A DNA stretch of 64,000 nucleotides, taken from assembly GCA_004352715.1 (NCBI GenBank), contig SCFE01000043.1, positions 1,587,978 through 1,651,977 on the forward strand, in the 5' to 3' direction. Below the pieces are notes generated by a model that was not told the DNA's origin, made no database searches, and saw nothing but the letters and a program-made list of their open reading frames with translations. Source of the DNA: Hofstenia miamia (Eukaryota; Xenacoelomorpha; Acoela). The translations under genes were made by a program, and so were the position numbers. Position 1 is the stretch's first letter. The number at the start of each line of letters is the position of its first letter. Of this stretch, positions 1 through 12,612 are shown one piece after another.

Positions 1-119
1 TTGTTTTTTGTAATTTATGTACTTTTGTGTATATGTGTTGTGTCATGAACTCCTAGATTATTATATTGTAATAATCTAGGATACCATGGTTGTGTTAATT
101 TATTGATGCTATTCAGATG

Positions 120-120
<1 letters not shown>

Positions 121-160
<40 letters not shown>
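121..160. repeat. (TA)n microsatellite
   Basis: Forty bases of uninterrupted alternating T and A, followed by catgcatagc. It is one of about a dozen such tracts in the window. Confidence 0.97.
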
Positions 161-163
<3 letters not shown>

Positions 164-199
164 GCATAGCATTTTTTCATGTATATATTTAACTAGACT

Positions 200-275
200 T
201 TGCCGGTCAGACCGGCCTGTCAACTGGTTTTGGTTGACACCGGTACCGGTCGGGTCGACAGTTTTCAGACCGGTT
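200..275. repeat. GC-rich cluster of short inverted repeats
   Basis: A CpG-rich island in AT-rich surroundings. GCCGGTCAGACCGGC (202-216) can fold into a 6-bp stem with a 3-base loop. TGTCAAC (218-224) pairs with GTTGACA (233-239) around an 8-base loop. ACCGGTACCGGT (239-250) is a perfect 12-base palindrome. The word accggt/gaccgg recurs through the block. Its function is unknown; it could be the remnant of a structured repeat or a MITE end. Confidence 0.6.
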
Positions 276-639
276 TACACCTATTCGGTGCTCTATGGTC
301 AAGGTAACATATATGTCACGTATCGTATCTTCTTCCTACCACCACCACAAATTTAGTAATATATGTATTGCCACAACTAGTTATTACCAGGATTGCAATC
401 GTCCTATTTATCATTTAGAGAACATATCACTTCTTTTATATTCAATTACTAAAATTCTCAGCCAGCTTACATCAACATATATTAGCGCAAAATAAGTGAG
501 AGTATTCAGAAAGGCTATTTGCTTGTAGCAGACAAAATTTAGATGTTAGAAGTATTACACCAAAAATAAAGAGAGTGTTTTTTGTCATTTGCAAAGCTTA
601 AGTTGTCAAATGAATTATTTCTTTTATTTCAAATACCAC

Positions 640-745
640 ATAAAACACTAAGCCCAAGCCTGACCTGACCCGTTCCAAATTGCTATGCGGAAAATCCGGC
701 ACAAGCCCAAACTGACCTAACTTTAGGCCCAACCCAATTCTAAAT
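640..745. repeat. Degenerate GCCC/CCTGAC low-complexity repeat, copy 1
   Basis: The words cccaagcc, cctgacc, aagcccaa and aggcccaa recur at short intervals in an otherwise AT-rich stretch. Similar text is seen at about 6768-6832 and 20070-20150, including aatgccaatt and tttaggcc/ggccca words. It is probably a dispersed degenerate repeat; no coding potential is evident. Confidence 0.45.
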
Positions 746-1057
746 CTGTGGTAAAGAATGCAAACTACAAATATTCCTACCTGTGGTTCTTCTAGTCTTA
801 ATCTACATGTTTGTCATTCAAATTATAGATTTAAACTAATGTATGCCCTTTTTCAAAACTATCAAAAGTGTTGGAAATTATTCATAGATTACTACGTTCT
901 CTAATTCGTCTTGTTGTTGCCATTTTACCAGACGTGATTGCAATTCGATTAAATGAATTCTAAATTCTAAGGATATTCTATCAACACCAATTTGGATAAC
1001 TTAGTGTCACTTTTAAGTGAATCAGATTAACATATTGGTGATATATATATATATATA

Positions 1058-2057
1058 NNNNNNNNNNNNNNNNNNNNNNNNNNNNNNNNNNNNNNNNNNN
1101 NNNNNNNNNNNNNNNNNNNNNNNNNNNNNNNNNNNNNNNNNNNNNNNNNNNNNNNNNNNNNNNNNNNNNNNNNNNNNNNNNNNNNNNNNNNNNNNNNNNN
1201 NNNNNNNNNNNNNNNNNNNNNNNNNNNNNNNNNNNNNNNNNNNNNNNNNNNNNNNNNNNNNNNNNNNNNNNNNNNNNNNNNNNNNNNNNNNNNNNNNNNN
1301 NNNNNNNNNNNNNNNNNNNNNNNNNNNNNNNNNNNNNNNNNNNNNNNNNNNNNNNNNNNNNNNNNNNNNNNNNNNNNNNNNNNNNNNNNNNNNNNNNNNN
1401 NNNNNNNNNNNNNNNNNNNNNNNNNNNNNNNNNNNNNNNNNNNNNNNNNNNNNNNNNNNNNNNNNNNNNNNNNNNNNNNNNNNNNNNNNNNNNNNNNNNN
1501 NNNNNNNNNNNNNNNNNNNNNNNNNNNNNNNNNNNNNNNNNNNNNNNNNNNNNNNNNNNNNNNNNNNNNNNNNNNNNNNNNNNNNNNNNNNNNNNNNNNN
1601 NNNNNNNNNNNNNNNNNNNNNNNNNNNNNNNNNNNNNNNNNNNNNNNNNNNNNNNNNNNNNNNNNNNNNNNNNNNNNNNNNNNNNNNNNNNNNNNNNNNN
1701 NNNNNNNNNNNNNNNNNNNNNNNNNNNNNNNNNNNNNNNNNNNNNNNNNNNNNNNNNNNNNNNNNNNNNNNNNNNNNNNNNNNNNNNNNNNNNNNNNNNN
1801 NNNNNNNNNNNNNNNNNNNNNNNNNNNNNNNNNNNNNNNNNNNNNNNNNNNNNNNNNNNNNNNNNNNNNNNNNNNNNNNNNNNNNNNNNNNNNNNNNNNN
1901 NNNNNNNNNNNNNNNNNNNNNNNNNNNNNNNNNNNNNNNNNNNNNNNNNNNNNNNNNNNNNNNNNNNNNNNNNNNNNNNNNNNNNNNNNNNNNNNNNNNN
2001 NNNNNNNNNNNNNNNNNNNNNNNNNNNNNNNNNNNNNNNNNNNNNNNNNNNNNNNNN
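1058..2057. other. Assembly gap (1000 N)
   Basis: Exactly 1000 N, the usual placeholder for a gap of unknown size. The left flank is a (TA)n tract (1040-1057), and another (TA)n tract lies at about 2087-2107 on the right. Open frames that appear to cross it are artefacts. Confidence 0.99.
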
Positions 2058-2299
2058 GATCGGTTTCGCTCATGCAGTAATGAAAATTATATATATATAT
2101 ATATATAATATATATACATACATATATAATAGACCAATTTGATGTACCCACATAGGAAGAGAACACATTTTTCTTTTTAATTGCATATGAAAATAGATGC
2201 ATGTAACTATTCAAAGCTAATTTTAAACATCCTGCTAAAACCGCTTAGTTACACATTGTGACGCACAGCAGATATATATTACCATGATTTGCCCAATAT

Positions 2300-2557
2300 T
2301 CACCATGGTTTCCCATCCCAGCCATGACAAAAGATTCCGAATTCAACAGATGCCTTCAAAGATTTTTTCTTTGAAAATTCCGATTTATTAAAAAAAGTTT
2401 TAACTTCTCTCCTAACCTCATCTTCAGACTTAAAGCTCATGGGAGCAACAACGAACTTTAACTGTTTCTTTATTTGTATATAGATCTCCCAAGCCCATTG
2501 AGGCGTGTCGTGCACAAAGGCAGAGACAGCGCCAAAGTGGCGCAGCTTAAAATCCAA
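2300..2557 (-). CDS. Unrecognised 85-residue open frame (possible exon or gene remnant)
   Basis: The minus-strand frame runs from an ATG at 2557 to a stop at 2300. The predicted peptide is not low-complexity: it has charged stretches (SEDEVRREVKTFF, SEFSKKKSLKASVEF) and several Trp residues, unlike the Ile/Tyr/Lys-rich chance frames around it. The DNA is somewhat richer in G+C than its flanks. I recognise no domain. No splice structure, promoter or polyadenylation site can be fixed. It could be an exon, a decayed element fragment or chance. Confidence 0.25.
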   Translation of the reverse strand: MDFKLRHFGAVSAFVHDTPQWAWEIYIQIKKQLKFVVAPMSFKSEDEVRREVKTFFNKSEFSKKKSLKASVEFGIFCHGWDGKPW

Positions 2558-2559
2558 TG

Positions 2560-5500
2560 TGAAAGACGCTTTCTACATGCCATTATGCTTATAAATTTTG
2601 GTTATTTTTATTAGTTGTTGAGTTACAGGGATTCAAATAAAATTTGAAGATCCATAAAAATGCTTAAAAATTCTAGATTGTCTAAGATTAATGACCTATT
2701 TTCTTGAAAGGTGATTTTATAAATAGAGAAAATATAAATAATAAGAAAATATATTTCAAAATTTATTAAACGAAATTCTGGCTAATTTTTCTGCTTAATT
2801 TATAGTTTCTAATGTGATTGAAAACTCAATTTCATGAAGTAATGGAGAATATAGGCCATTGCAATTCTGTGTAAATATTTCGAAATCAATTTGCGCAATG
2901 ATCTGAACAAGGAAAGTAAGCTATGGGAATTGCTACGTAGCTTAAATTCGAAGTCTGCAAAATGGGACAATTAATTATAGTAAAGTTTAAAGTCATTTTT
3001 TATTGTTTTCAACTAAAGTATCACGAAAAGCTTTGCTTTTCTCAAAGCAAACTTTATTGCAATATAAAGTCAAGTGACGTGGACTTTCTATTGTGATGTC
3101 ATTGTTATGTAGAATTTAAAATCAAGTTCAAAGTCTACGATTTTCTTTAAGCATCCCAGTGATTTTATTCTGACCATAAAAGTCCAATAATTTCTATTAA
3201 ATTTTTTGCTCCGAGAGATTCGTTGGTATTCACATAACAACTGCAAATCTCTTGACTTAAGGGCAGCCTCGAGCGTTTCTATACCTTTATGTTTTGATTA
3301 AAATCAAATATCATTTTCTGGTGCATCCACGTATACTTTTTTCTAAACTCATCTAACAGAATATGCGTATTCTTAGAAGATTATAATATAAACTGAACAA
3401 TTGGAGTATTTTAGAGGACTCTTTCAAATTTTTTACCATACAGACAGAAAATTTTACATGTAGGCAAATGTGTCTATACACAATTATTTTAGTTACAGAC
3501 ATATGATATCAATAGTATCTGGAAGAAACTTTACCAAGTTACAGCAGAAATTTTGTGTGGCAAGAGCTATTCATCTTTGATATCAATTATATTTTTAGGA
3601 CTAAAATCAACAAACCCCAAGCTTGTCATTGTCCACTCATCATTTTTTTAATTATTTTTTGTACAACATATTTAATCCAAATCTTGCTCTTGAATTTTTT
3701 ATATCATGGCAGGTTGGAAAACAATGTTCGTGAAAAATTTGCACATTTTAAAATGTTACAATAAATATTTGTATTGGAAAATGTAAGTACAATGCATAGC
3801 AGCAAAACGAAAAACTGCGTTAGGCGGCAGCAAAGTTAAGAAAAGCGGGAAACGACCATTATCAAAAAGTCATCTTGTCACTTCTTACTAGTGGAACTGT
3901 CTTATAATCAAATGTAGACATCATAAAATTTTTAATATTATTCTTACCACAGAACTGTTTAACTGCGCCGTCGTTGGTACAGCAAAACGCAAATATATGG
4001 TTTATCCACTGCATACATGCGTGTTTAGTTCTAAAAAAAGTGACAAGACAAAAAGTGTAACAGCGAAATTGACTCAAAAAGGCAATTATTAGCTGCAATT
4101 TCAATTTCTGGATTTATGAAATATTATCAAAAATTTCAAATATTAGCTTGTGCCTTGAGAGGTTTTATGACTTGCCAAATGTAACCAGTGGCCCCTGAAT
4201 ATGTTAGTGGTGTTCTTTGATGATTTTGTTGATGGGCACAATTGATAATTGTCATTTTAGTGTTGGAATAGTATTATAATAATCATGTTTGCTGCACCTG
4301 GCAATGGTTGGATGAAAATGCTCAATTAAGTTCTGTACAAGTTGATATTGATACAAGCTTTTAAAAATCTAGTTAGTTCTTTAGGTTATTCAGTTCAAAG
4401 ATTTGCGGCCCACGTACTTCCCCAAAAATCCACATTTGCTCTTATTAATCATTAACTCTATATTATCCATTGTGCCTCTAAGGGCATGAATTATAAAAAT
4501 GCATTGAAATGTTTACCAACATTTGGAATTCTTAAACGTTATAGGTTTGCCCATAATGCTAACTTTTTGAAATAGTTGTCAAAAAAACTCAAGTTGCGAC
4601 TGTTGTTCAATAAATCATCTGTGAAACTTTTACTTACTTTAATCCTTGCAATTATTCAGCATATTAAGCGGAAAACCGCCATTAAAAAAAGCTATTTATG
4701 TTTTTTATGCAAACGCGTATCGGCTGAGTAAATTTTAAAGATTTCATTCATGCTGTTTATCGCTTTTTCACAATAGATGCTGAAGTAAAATGGGGAATAT
4801 GACATTTTTAATGTAAGCATCTTGTATATATTTGCCTCCTAATATTAAAAAACGGTAAATTATTAAGAATTGTTGAGTGGGTGACATTTTCTTTCATGCT
4901 ATGACGTTTATGTACAAGCATAGTGGCATGATTAAATGTCTGGGCCCTGAATCTGTCAGAAATTTTACCAATATATAATATAGAAATTCACTTATAAAAG
5001 TAAATTTTCATTGAAAAAGTAGTTCAGGAAAATGAAAGCTCGGCTTTCAAATAATGAACGTCTATGCTCTAGAGACATTACAATTGGAACTTAAATACCA
5101 ATAGAATATTTTCAAAACTGCTTTTTCAAAATTAAGTTCTTTCACTTGTGAACAATCATTACTCTCCTAATGATGCTCACATCAAATGTCTCTTGTATGA
5201 TTTTCCCTGAACAATACATTTTTTAGTCTAACAAAATGCCTTTCTCATTGATGCAGACTCCGAGAATATCACCTGGACAGAAAATTTGCATTAAACAATG
5301 ACCAACTGTGACCAATAAATTCAGTTGAACTACATAGCCTTTAAATTTCTGATTTAGTAAGATATTTTTCTAAGTCATAGTTTGTCATTCGTTGTTATTC
5401 TCGGAATCCTGCAATTGTTTGGTACATTCAATGATGTTTGTAGCAAGTTATCAATGGATGAACTACATTTAATAGATTAACAAATCGTTAATAATGTAAC

Positions 5501-5655
5501 CAACATTTATCGAACATGCTTGCTTGCTCGATCAAGGTGACCTTATTCATTGATTAAATTACATGAAGTTACACTATAGGAAAATGCCTGAATTATAATG
5601 ACCAAATTAGTTGCATCACAGCAACAAAAACTGAACTAATGCAGTTTCATTTCTT
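2560..5655. other. AT-rich non-coding stretch, nothing recognised
   Basis: I see only short open frames (69-80 codons) with AT-driven composition and no domain signature. No RNA gene, inverted repeat or mobile-element end stands out. Confidence 0.6.
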
Positions 5656-5658
5656 TAT

Positions 5659-5683
5659 ATTATTTATTTATTTATTTATTTGT

Positions 5684-5730
<47 letters not shown>
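5659..5730. repeat. (TTTA)n microsatellite
   Basis: Tetranucleotide repeat of about 72 bases with one interruption (a ttg substitution near 5681). Confidence 0.97.
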
Positions 5731-5734
5731 TGGA

Positions 5735-8700
5735 CTTAAATTGCAAGCAAAGAATTAAATGCTCTGCATGAGAGACAACGACATTATCTATATATTATTT
5801 GCGTTTTGTCGCTATTTTGAAATATCGTATGAATAGAATTACGATTTGTTTTTGTAATTGCCTCATTTTTTGGGATTTTTTAATTGATGTATTTCAATTG
5901 TTTACATTTAATGCCTGTGATTTAGTTTGCAACTTGTACCCTTAAGTTAGGTAACATTAGAATAGTGCTAGGGGTAGCCAATCCACAGAAAACTACTACA
6001 AAAGCTTTATCCGAAATCGCACATTAAACGCATTCTATGAAAATTAAGTTTGTTTGCAATATAGCTATATCGATTTTTACAAAAGGTTTGACACTTAATG
6101 CTAATATTTCCTAAAAAAATTTGCAGGTCATTAAGAGCCTAAGCCGCCAAAAAATTTCGCAATTTCTAGTAGGTCTACTTATTCCCAAACAAAACAACTA
6201 TCGAAAGTTAAAATTTAGGCTGTTACATTAAGTTAACAGTGTGCAAAAAAGTTATCCATGCCTTAAAATATAGCATCTCCTTGATGAAAACTTTTTAAGG
6301 TTTCACAATTTTTACCAAAAAAGTATGATGCACAAGGCTATAATATCTACATTGTAAGGTTTCTTGAATATTTCAAATTCTTTTCTCTCACTGTATTAAC
6401 AATGACCTATACATGCATTTACAAATTGCACAAAGGTCTCAAAAAGGCTTTACTTGTGATTGTAAAAATTTGTGCGGGATTTTGAAAGCAAAACATGACA
6501 CTTATATACATATATTTAGTTGTAAGAAAAATGCAAAAATGTGTTTCACAGGGGCTATTTTCTAAAACTGCGAGAGCCGGATTCTAGGCTAAGTCATCAT
6601 AAATTTACGTTAATTATTGGAGGTTCGGTCGAATCCGACTTTGTTCTGATTTTGATTCCACATTTGCAATGAAATTTTAGAAAACTGCAATAGCTAATAT
6701 TCAACTATTACTTGAACCTATACATTACACATAGACAAAAATCGACATTCGCTGAAAATTATGCTCAACCCAGTCCAGCCTTAATCTAACCTTTAATATT
6801 AATGCCAATTCGGGCCAGTTTGGGTCCATTATTTTATCCTTGTCAAAAAAAATTCTTCAAATTTTCTGTTTTCAATTGATAAATTTTTTAAAACGTTTGC
6901 ACACTGAAATTGAAAAACTTTAATTTAGTCTTAAAGAAAAATAAACTATTTTGCAGGAATGGACATAGTAGAGGGGCACAGGGGCACCTGCCCCTTCTCC
7001 GTTCTTGTGCTCCGACTGTACTGGTATGTGGTATATAATCGGAAGGGTGTAGGGTCTCCGTCAGACTGCGAGTTATTTAATCCAAAAAGACAATGATAAA
7101 AATTTTATTGTATTCACCGTATTTCAATTGTGCGGATAAAAAGGAATTATAAATATCAAAGTTAACATTAAAGCAGACTTTGAGTAAAGATATCATGAAA
7201 GCACATCACAAATATTGAGTAAAAATATAAATCCATGGTTCTACATAACACATCTTTATAGCTTGTTTCTAGAAAGAAGCTGTAAGCGATAAATATAATT
7301 TTAGTAAAAATTGACTTCCAATTCTAAAAATATACGATTTTGTAAATTATTAATACATTATAAGGCAAATACAAATTCATCACAAACCTTACTTTATAAG
7401 CATAGGTTTATGTTCTGGAATATAAGTGTAGGAAAATTTTTAAAAAATATGTATTTGAATAAAATCAAATTTTTCCTCGTCCTTGAACAAGAAAAAATGT
7501 CATTTCAATTATTTCTCCAATAGTCTTTATTAGTGAAACAATGACATTCTGTGTAGTTTTATATGCGTGAAAGGATTAACTAAAAACAGAAATTTATCCA
7601 AAAGAGATCAGAGTAACCTTATACAAAAATCTTGCATTGCAATTTGGTAGCGATCACCCATTTTGAATAATAAAGGAAGAAGTATATTTGTGCACAAACT
7701 GCAATTTTGATTGCAATTTGCTATACATTTGTAAAATTTTTTTGGGCAGATGAGTAGAACGATTAAACGCTTTTCACAAAATATAATCAGGATGTACGAA
7801 ATTAGATTGTCTAACTATAATAAAGCACTACAAGTTTCTTATTGTTTCATTTTGCTCCTTCATTTCTCAGTGAAGAGTTATAATTAAATCTATAAACAAC
7901 AAAACGATGAAGCCTGTCTGTAGTAAAGAGGTCACTCACATCCATAAGAAGGGATGGGATGGATCATTCACACACTGTGAGGGGAAAGCTAGATAGCACA
8001 GAAGGCGTAATATCTACTTTAATCAGTGCGATTTGTATTTAAGTATTTCAGAAATGAATAGTTTCCTAAAATGTTTTGTGAACAGAGCACTTTTTTGATA
8101 TATTTCATCCAAAGTTTAAACACCACGACTCCTTACTCCACCTCCAAACTACAAACTTAAAATGAAAACATCTTCGATGCATAATGCTAGTCTACATTAA
8201 ATAAATTTTATTTAAGTTATATTATGTTATAGTTCTATCTTGAGAACTTATGGTTAAATATATAATTAAAAATTGAATTCAATAAAACTTCAAAGTATAC
8301 CAAGGACCATTCAAAGCATAACTATCACTCATTGTTTTGCTCTCAGTTAAGTTAAATACGATTCGTTTATTAAAGTGGAAGATATTCATGAAGTATTTTT
8401 TCTCTATCGAATTATTCTTTAAACAATAAATTGTGAGGAATACCTAAGATGTTTAGCAGACGAAATTTTCCAATAAAGGCGTTCCTTGCATAGAAAGTCA
8501 CTGATTATCCAGTAATTCAAAAGAGCGTGTTCTAAAGCTTCAGTTAAAAGATTTTAATTGGTATTTGAGAGAATGATGAGGCCTGCGGGAATTAACGTGT
8601 AATCAATTCTGCATTGTTTAATGACACTAATGCAAAACCTATCATGGAATTATAGTATGTTCTTTATAGGCCATGGGCATAGCTTATTTAAAAGGCACAT

Positions 8701-9925
8701 TCCAGGTTAATGAAAACAGACAATTGTTTGTTTAATTTTGATTAATGATCTTGCATTACATTTATTCCGTAATTTTCGCCTGTCGTTTGCAATTAGAAGC
8801 CAATTGTATGTTTATATATATAAAAGGAGCGTTTATTCACTGATTTCTATTTGCAATGCAAAATTATTCTTCCCAATTAGAGAGATAGGGAATTCTAAAC
8901 AGATGCTGATATTAATTAACAACATCTGCTATAATAACTTTGGCAATTATAACGCACGAGCTATTTCTTGCTTCATTAAATACTAACTTATGGTATTTTT
9001 ACTCCATTTCACGGTTATTTGAATGTTTAAATATTGCTTGCATAAATGATAATTCTGCTTTACGTACCTAACTATTTCTATTAAGTCAAAGGTGACTTTT
9101 AGTGTTAGTAAGAAAGTCTCTAAATCTCTCTACATATGAAGTGCAATTATTCAAGTTATTATTCAATCTCCTATTAAAATGTTACAAATGATATCACTTG
9201 ATCTAGTTTTCATACGGCCTTAACAAAAAGCTTGGTTTTCACATAATACATCAATTTCTATATAATAAGAATAGAAAACATTAAATTTCAAACATGCTTA
9301 ATCTAAATGTATCTCCGTTGGCAATATTGATATAGCATAATAGTTAAGGTGATCCAAAATACATGGACATATAATATTTTCACTAGTCTGATTTCACAGT
9401 AATATCTTAGTAATATAGTTTACTGTAGCACATTGATCGGAAATTAATGTGATTTTGTAATTTTGGGTAATTCATTCTCCAATGACAATATTTATATGTG
9501 CTGCTTAGGTGCAAACTTGTAGTGTCACCAATTTTCAGTAGAACAAAGTCTTGTATAAGTAGAGAAACCACATTGCAATATAAAGTTTTTCACTTGAAAA
9601 AGTTTACAAAAATCCTGAAAAAAACTTTCCAATATAATCCTAAAGATATAGTCAAATGATTTAACTGCAGTTTTAATTGCACCAGCCTTATTTCAGCTCT
9701 GAAAAGAATTGAAATATGTTGTCAAAGCTTGGCATAATTTTAAACAAATGGGCTAAGTTTCTTGTAAATTGTTCACTTCAATTATCAGTATGCAAGTAGA
9801 CATAAATTATGTGCTTTGTAATATTTCACGTATATGTCAAAATGATTGCTTATTAACATTGTATAAATTAACTAATAGGGTCAATAAATTAACATGCATC
9901 AAAATATAACTATTAGATATATTTA
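5735..9925. other. AT-rich non-coding stretch, little recognised
   Basis: There is no coding signal beyond short AT-rich open frames (for example 7311-7523 and 8738-8986). Two small anomalies lie inside: the degenerate GCCC-type repeat near 6768-6832, and a G+C-rich patch at 6970-7065 containing the inverted repeat GGGGCACCTGCCCC (6981-6994). That patch could be the end of a decayed DNA transposon. Confidence 0.55.
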
Positions 9926-9927
9926 TA

Positions 9928-10570
9928 TGCAGGGTGTCCCAAAGAAACAAGATCAAAATTGAATTTGATATTGCCCTTAGGCTATTGTTGATATGAGTTC
10001 TGTAAAAATGTTCACTATTTGCCTCTTCACAAAAACGTTTACTCTGTTTGCATTTGAAATTACTACAGTATGATTTTTAGTGGAAACTAATAAATTTACG
10101 TTTGCTCCGGGGATTCGAAAGAAATATAATTTAGTACAAAATGCAATATTTTAATAGAAATGCACACAAAAATGCATATTCTTCATCAAATAATTGTGAA
10201 AATGAACACATCTTTTAAGCCTTTTCTTCTTCATTCTTTTCTAAACATAACTTTGACTTTGGTCTCAATGCTAGGATTGCTTTTTAACCAGTTGTTGATT
10301 TCCTTAAGTATATTCCTTCTCTGATTATACTCTCTTATAACTGAACCATATCTTATTTGTGCGGTTGGTATCATAGTTACACTCAAAGTATGATGAAGCA
10401 TTATACATTTCTAATCATGATTTGGTAAGGAGTAATCACTAACAATGATATTATAATAATTCCATGCATGCCAAGCAAGTTTTAACTGTGAAAATACAAA
10501 TAATTATGAACATATTTGTTTTTACAGAACTCATATTTAAGTTTCTTTGATTTTTTGAGACACTCTATAG
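9928..10570. mobile_element. Non-autonomous mariner-like element (MITE), about 640 bp
   Basis: The left end at 9928-9943 reads TGCAGGGTGTCCCAAA. The right end at 10552-10570, read on the minus strand, gives tatagagtgtctcaaa, so AG(G/A)GTGTC(C/T)CAAA is shared. Both continue with AAGAAAC or CAAAGAAAC-like text. An 18-base perfect inverted repeat, ATATGAGTTCTGTAAAAA, lies at 9991-10008, with its complement at 10519-10536. TA dinucleotides flank both ends, as expected for Tc1/mariner insertion. The GGGTGTCCCAAA-type terminus is typical of mariner-like families. The 500-bp interior holds no intact transposase; a short degraded minus-strand reading around 10250-10350 might be a remnant. Confidence 0.7.
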
Positions 10571-10616
10571 GCCTACACATGTTTATTATATATATATATA
10601 TTATATATATATATAT

Positions 10617-10747
10617 TGTAGTATCGCTAGGGGGTGCACGGAAGTGCAATGAATGAGAGAACGCGACTAACTATTTACAATTGAGTTCGTTCCTTATATA
10701 CAGTAATTCTCGATAATATGTAAAATTACTGGTTAAACTAGCAAACA
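10617..10747 (+). mobile_element. Possible LTR 5' end, cut by an assembly gap
   Basis: Directly after a (TA)n tract the sequence changes to a CpG-containing block starting TGTAGTATCGCTAGGGGG. TGTAG is a common LTR start. The block runs into a gap at 10748, so no second end, primer binding site or coding part can be checked. The call rests on the terminus alone. Confidence 0.25.
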
Positions 10748-10824
10748 NNNNNNNNNNNNNNNNNNNNNNNNNNNNNNNNNNNNNNNNNNNNNNNNNNNNN
10801 NNNNNNNNNNNNNNNNNNNNNNNN
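10748..10824. other. Assembly gap (77 N)
   Basis: A gap of 77 N followed immediately by a (TA)n tract (10825-10849). Confidence 0.98.
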
Positions 10825-10857
<33 letters not shown>

Positions 10858-10864
10858 ATATATA

Positions 10865-12573
10865 AAAAATCCTTAATAAATTTGTAAATATAGATTTCAT
10901 GTAAGGCATTTTATATTAATTTTAAAATTTCAACATGCAGAGTGACCTGTGGCAGTGCACGTGCCACTATATATTCTATATTCTGCAACATTTTTGCCAT
11001 AATGCCAGTCTATCAATTTGTCAAATTGGGAAATTTGAGAGTCAAGCATTAAGACGATGGAATTTGAAACCTGCAAAGGGTGTAATCTAAATTAGTTTAA
11101 AATATGAAAATTTCGGTAGTGGAATTTGTGTGATGAAGACGATTTCTATGCTAATAGATATTTCGTTAACATGATGACCATTAGTTTAAGAGTAAAGTTT
11201 TATTACCATTAAATAATACATCTATGTTTCTGAATTCATCTATTCTGAATTTATGTGTTCTCATTATATTTATCTGTCAGATTGCGCACTAAGCTTGAAA
11301 CAATAGTCTATAAATAATACACATTTTCATCCTTTTAACATTAATAAAAAGAAAAATATTTTCAAAAATTCTTTTTTCAATACACATTCGATTACCATTA
11401 TACGCTAATCAATTTACGAACAGTCGCTCCACTTTGCCTTCCATTTCAATTAGTCGAAGAATATTCCACAATGATTGTATTTGGCAAATAGAATGAGGAC
11501 AAAGTGCATGAAATAGTTTGAAACTACCAATACATGAAGTGTTGTAAAGCACTGTCTAATTAAGTTTTTATGAAAAAGCATTCTGCAATTTGTAGTTTGG
11601 AAAAATTCAAGAATTAATATTCTTTATTAAATTTTTATTATGCTATATTTAATCCAAAAATTTGAAAAATTAAATTTCCACAAAGATTGGTATTTCATAG
11701 TATTCTAAAGCTTTTTTGCAAAATATTATATATAAATTTACGCAGTTAAATGTGTGATTATTCCAGATGAAGTCTTTATACGACTATTGATAGCTAAAAT
11801 ATTTTTAAGAAATTCAATATAAAGTTTTAACATTATGAAAGTTTTTAATAATGAGTTTGATTCCAAAATGTCTAAGTTTCACAAGGCAATGTCTAATCCC
11901 CACAGCAATATTATCTGCACATTTAATTATTACATTTCAGTCACGATATATCATATTATTAATCAATTGCTCATTAAATTTTTATTAAACGCATACAAAA
12001 TTAATGCTGTCAATTGTAGCTATGATAATTCAAACTCATAGAATTGACCGTTGCCTTAGTTTGTTAAATTTTGTACAAATACACACATTATTTTCTATTT
12101 TCCTGCAATAATGTTATTGACTCATTTTGTTATTTTATTATCTTTCTTTCACAGGATTGAATTCTGAGGAATTCTGAAAATTCTGTAATTTGCTGGACTC
12201 TTGACCGTTCTGAGTAGAAGATGTATTTAATTTTGTTGTCTCAAATTTTATTTTTCCAGATAGGTGTATGGTAAATGATATTGCCATTTGTACATTAATT
12301 TTTAATAATGTTTTATTTTAAATTTTTTAAGTTTTTATGAAGCCATTAATTATAGCTGCCACTTGCATATTGTGGAATATGTAGTCACAAAGCTTCCTAA
12401 ATTGTTTAGAAGAACTAAATTATATTTTGCTTGAGTAAAAATTGTTACACAGAAATTTTCAACATGATTTTATTATGAAAGTTCGGTTTAATATATATTA
12501 TATGTGAATCTATGAACTAAACTTTATTAGGTTAGTTTCACTACACAAAGTGCAAATGTGAAATTACATTTTG

Positions 12574-12612
<39 letters not shown>

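Noticed and set aside
117-356. Open frames dominated by IYIYIY (also at 17786-17977, 21306-21620 and 44939-45154)
   Set aside because: Translation of (TA)n microsatellites. The LINE part of the 21306-21620 frame is kept separately.
1017-2214. Long open frames of 360-395 codons spanning 1058-2057 (and the similar ones across 21654-22653, 53681-54680 and 59688-59858)
   Set aside because: They consist almost entirely of Ns translated as X; they are gap artefacts.
6970-7065. Complete DNA transposon from the GGGGCACCTGCCCC patch
   Set aside because: Only a local inverted repeat is visible; no second terminus or target duplication was found.
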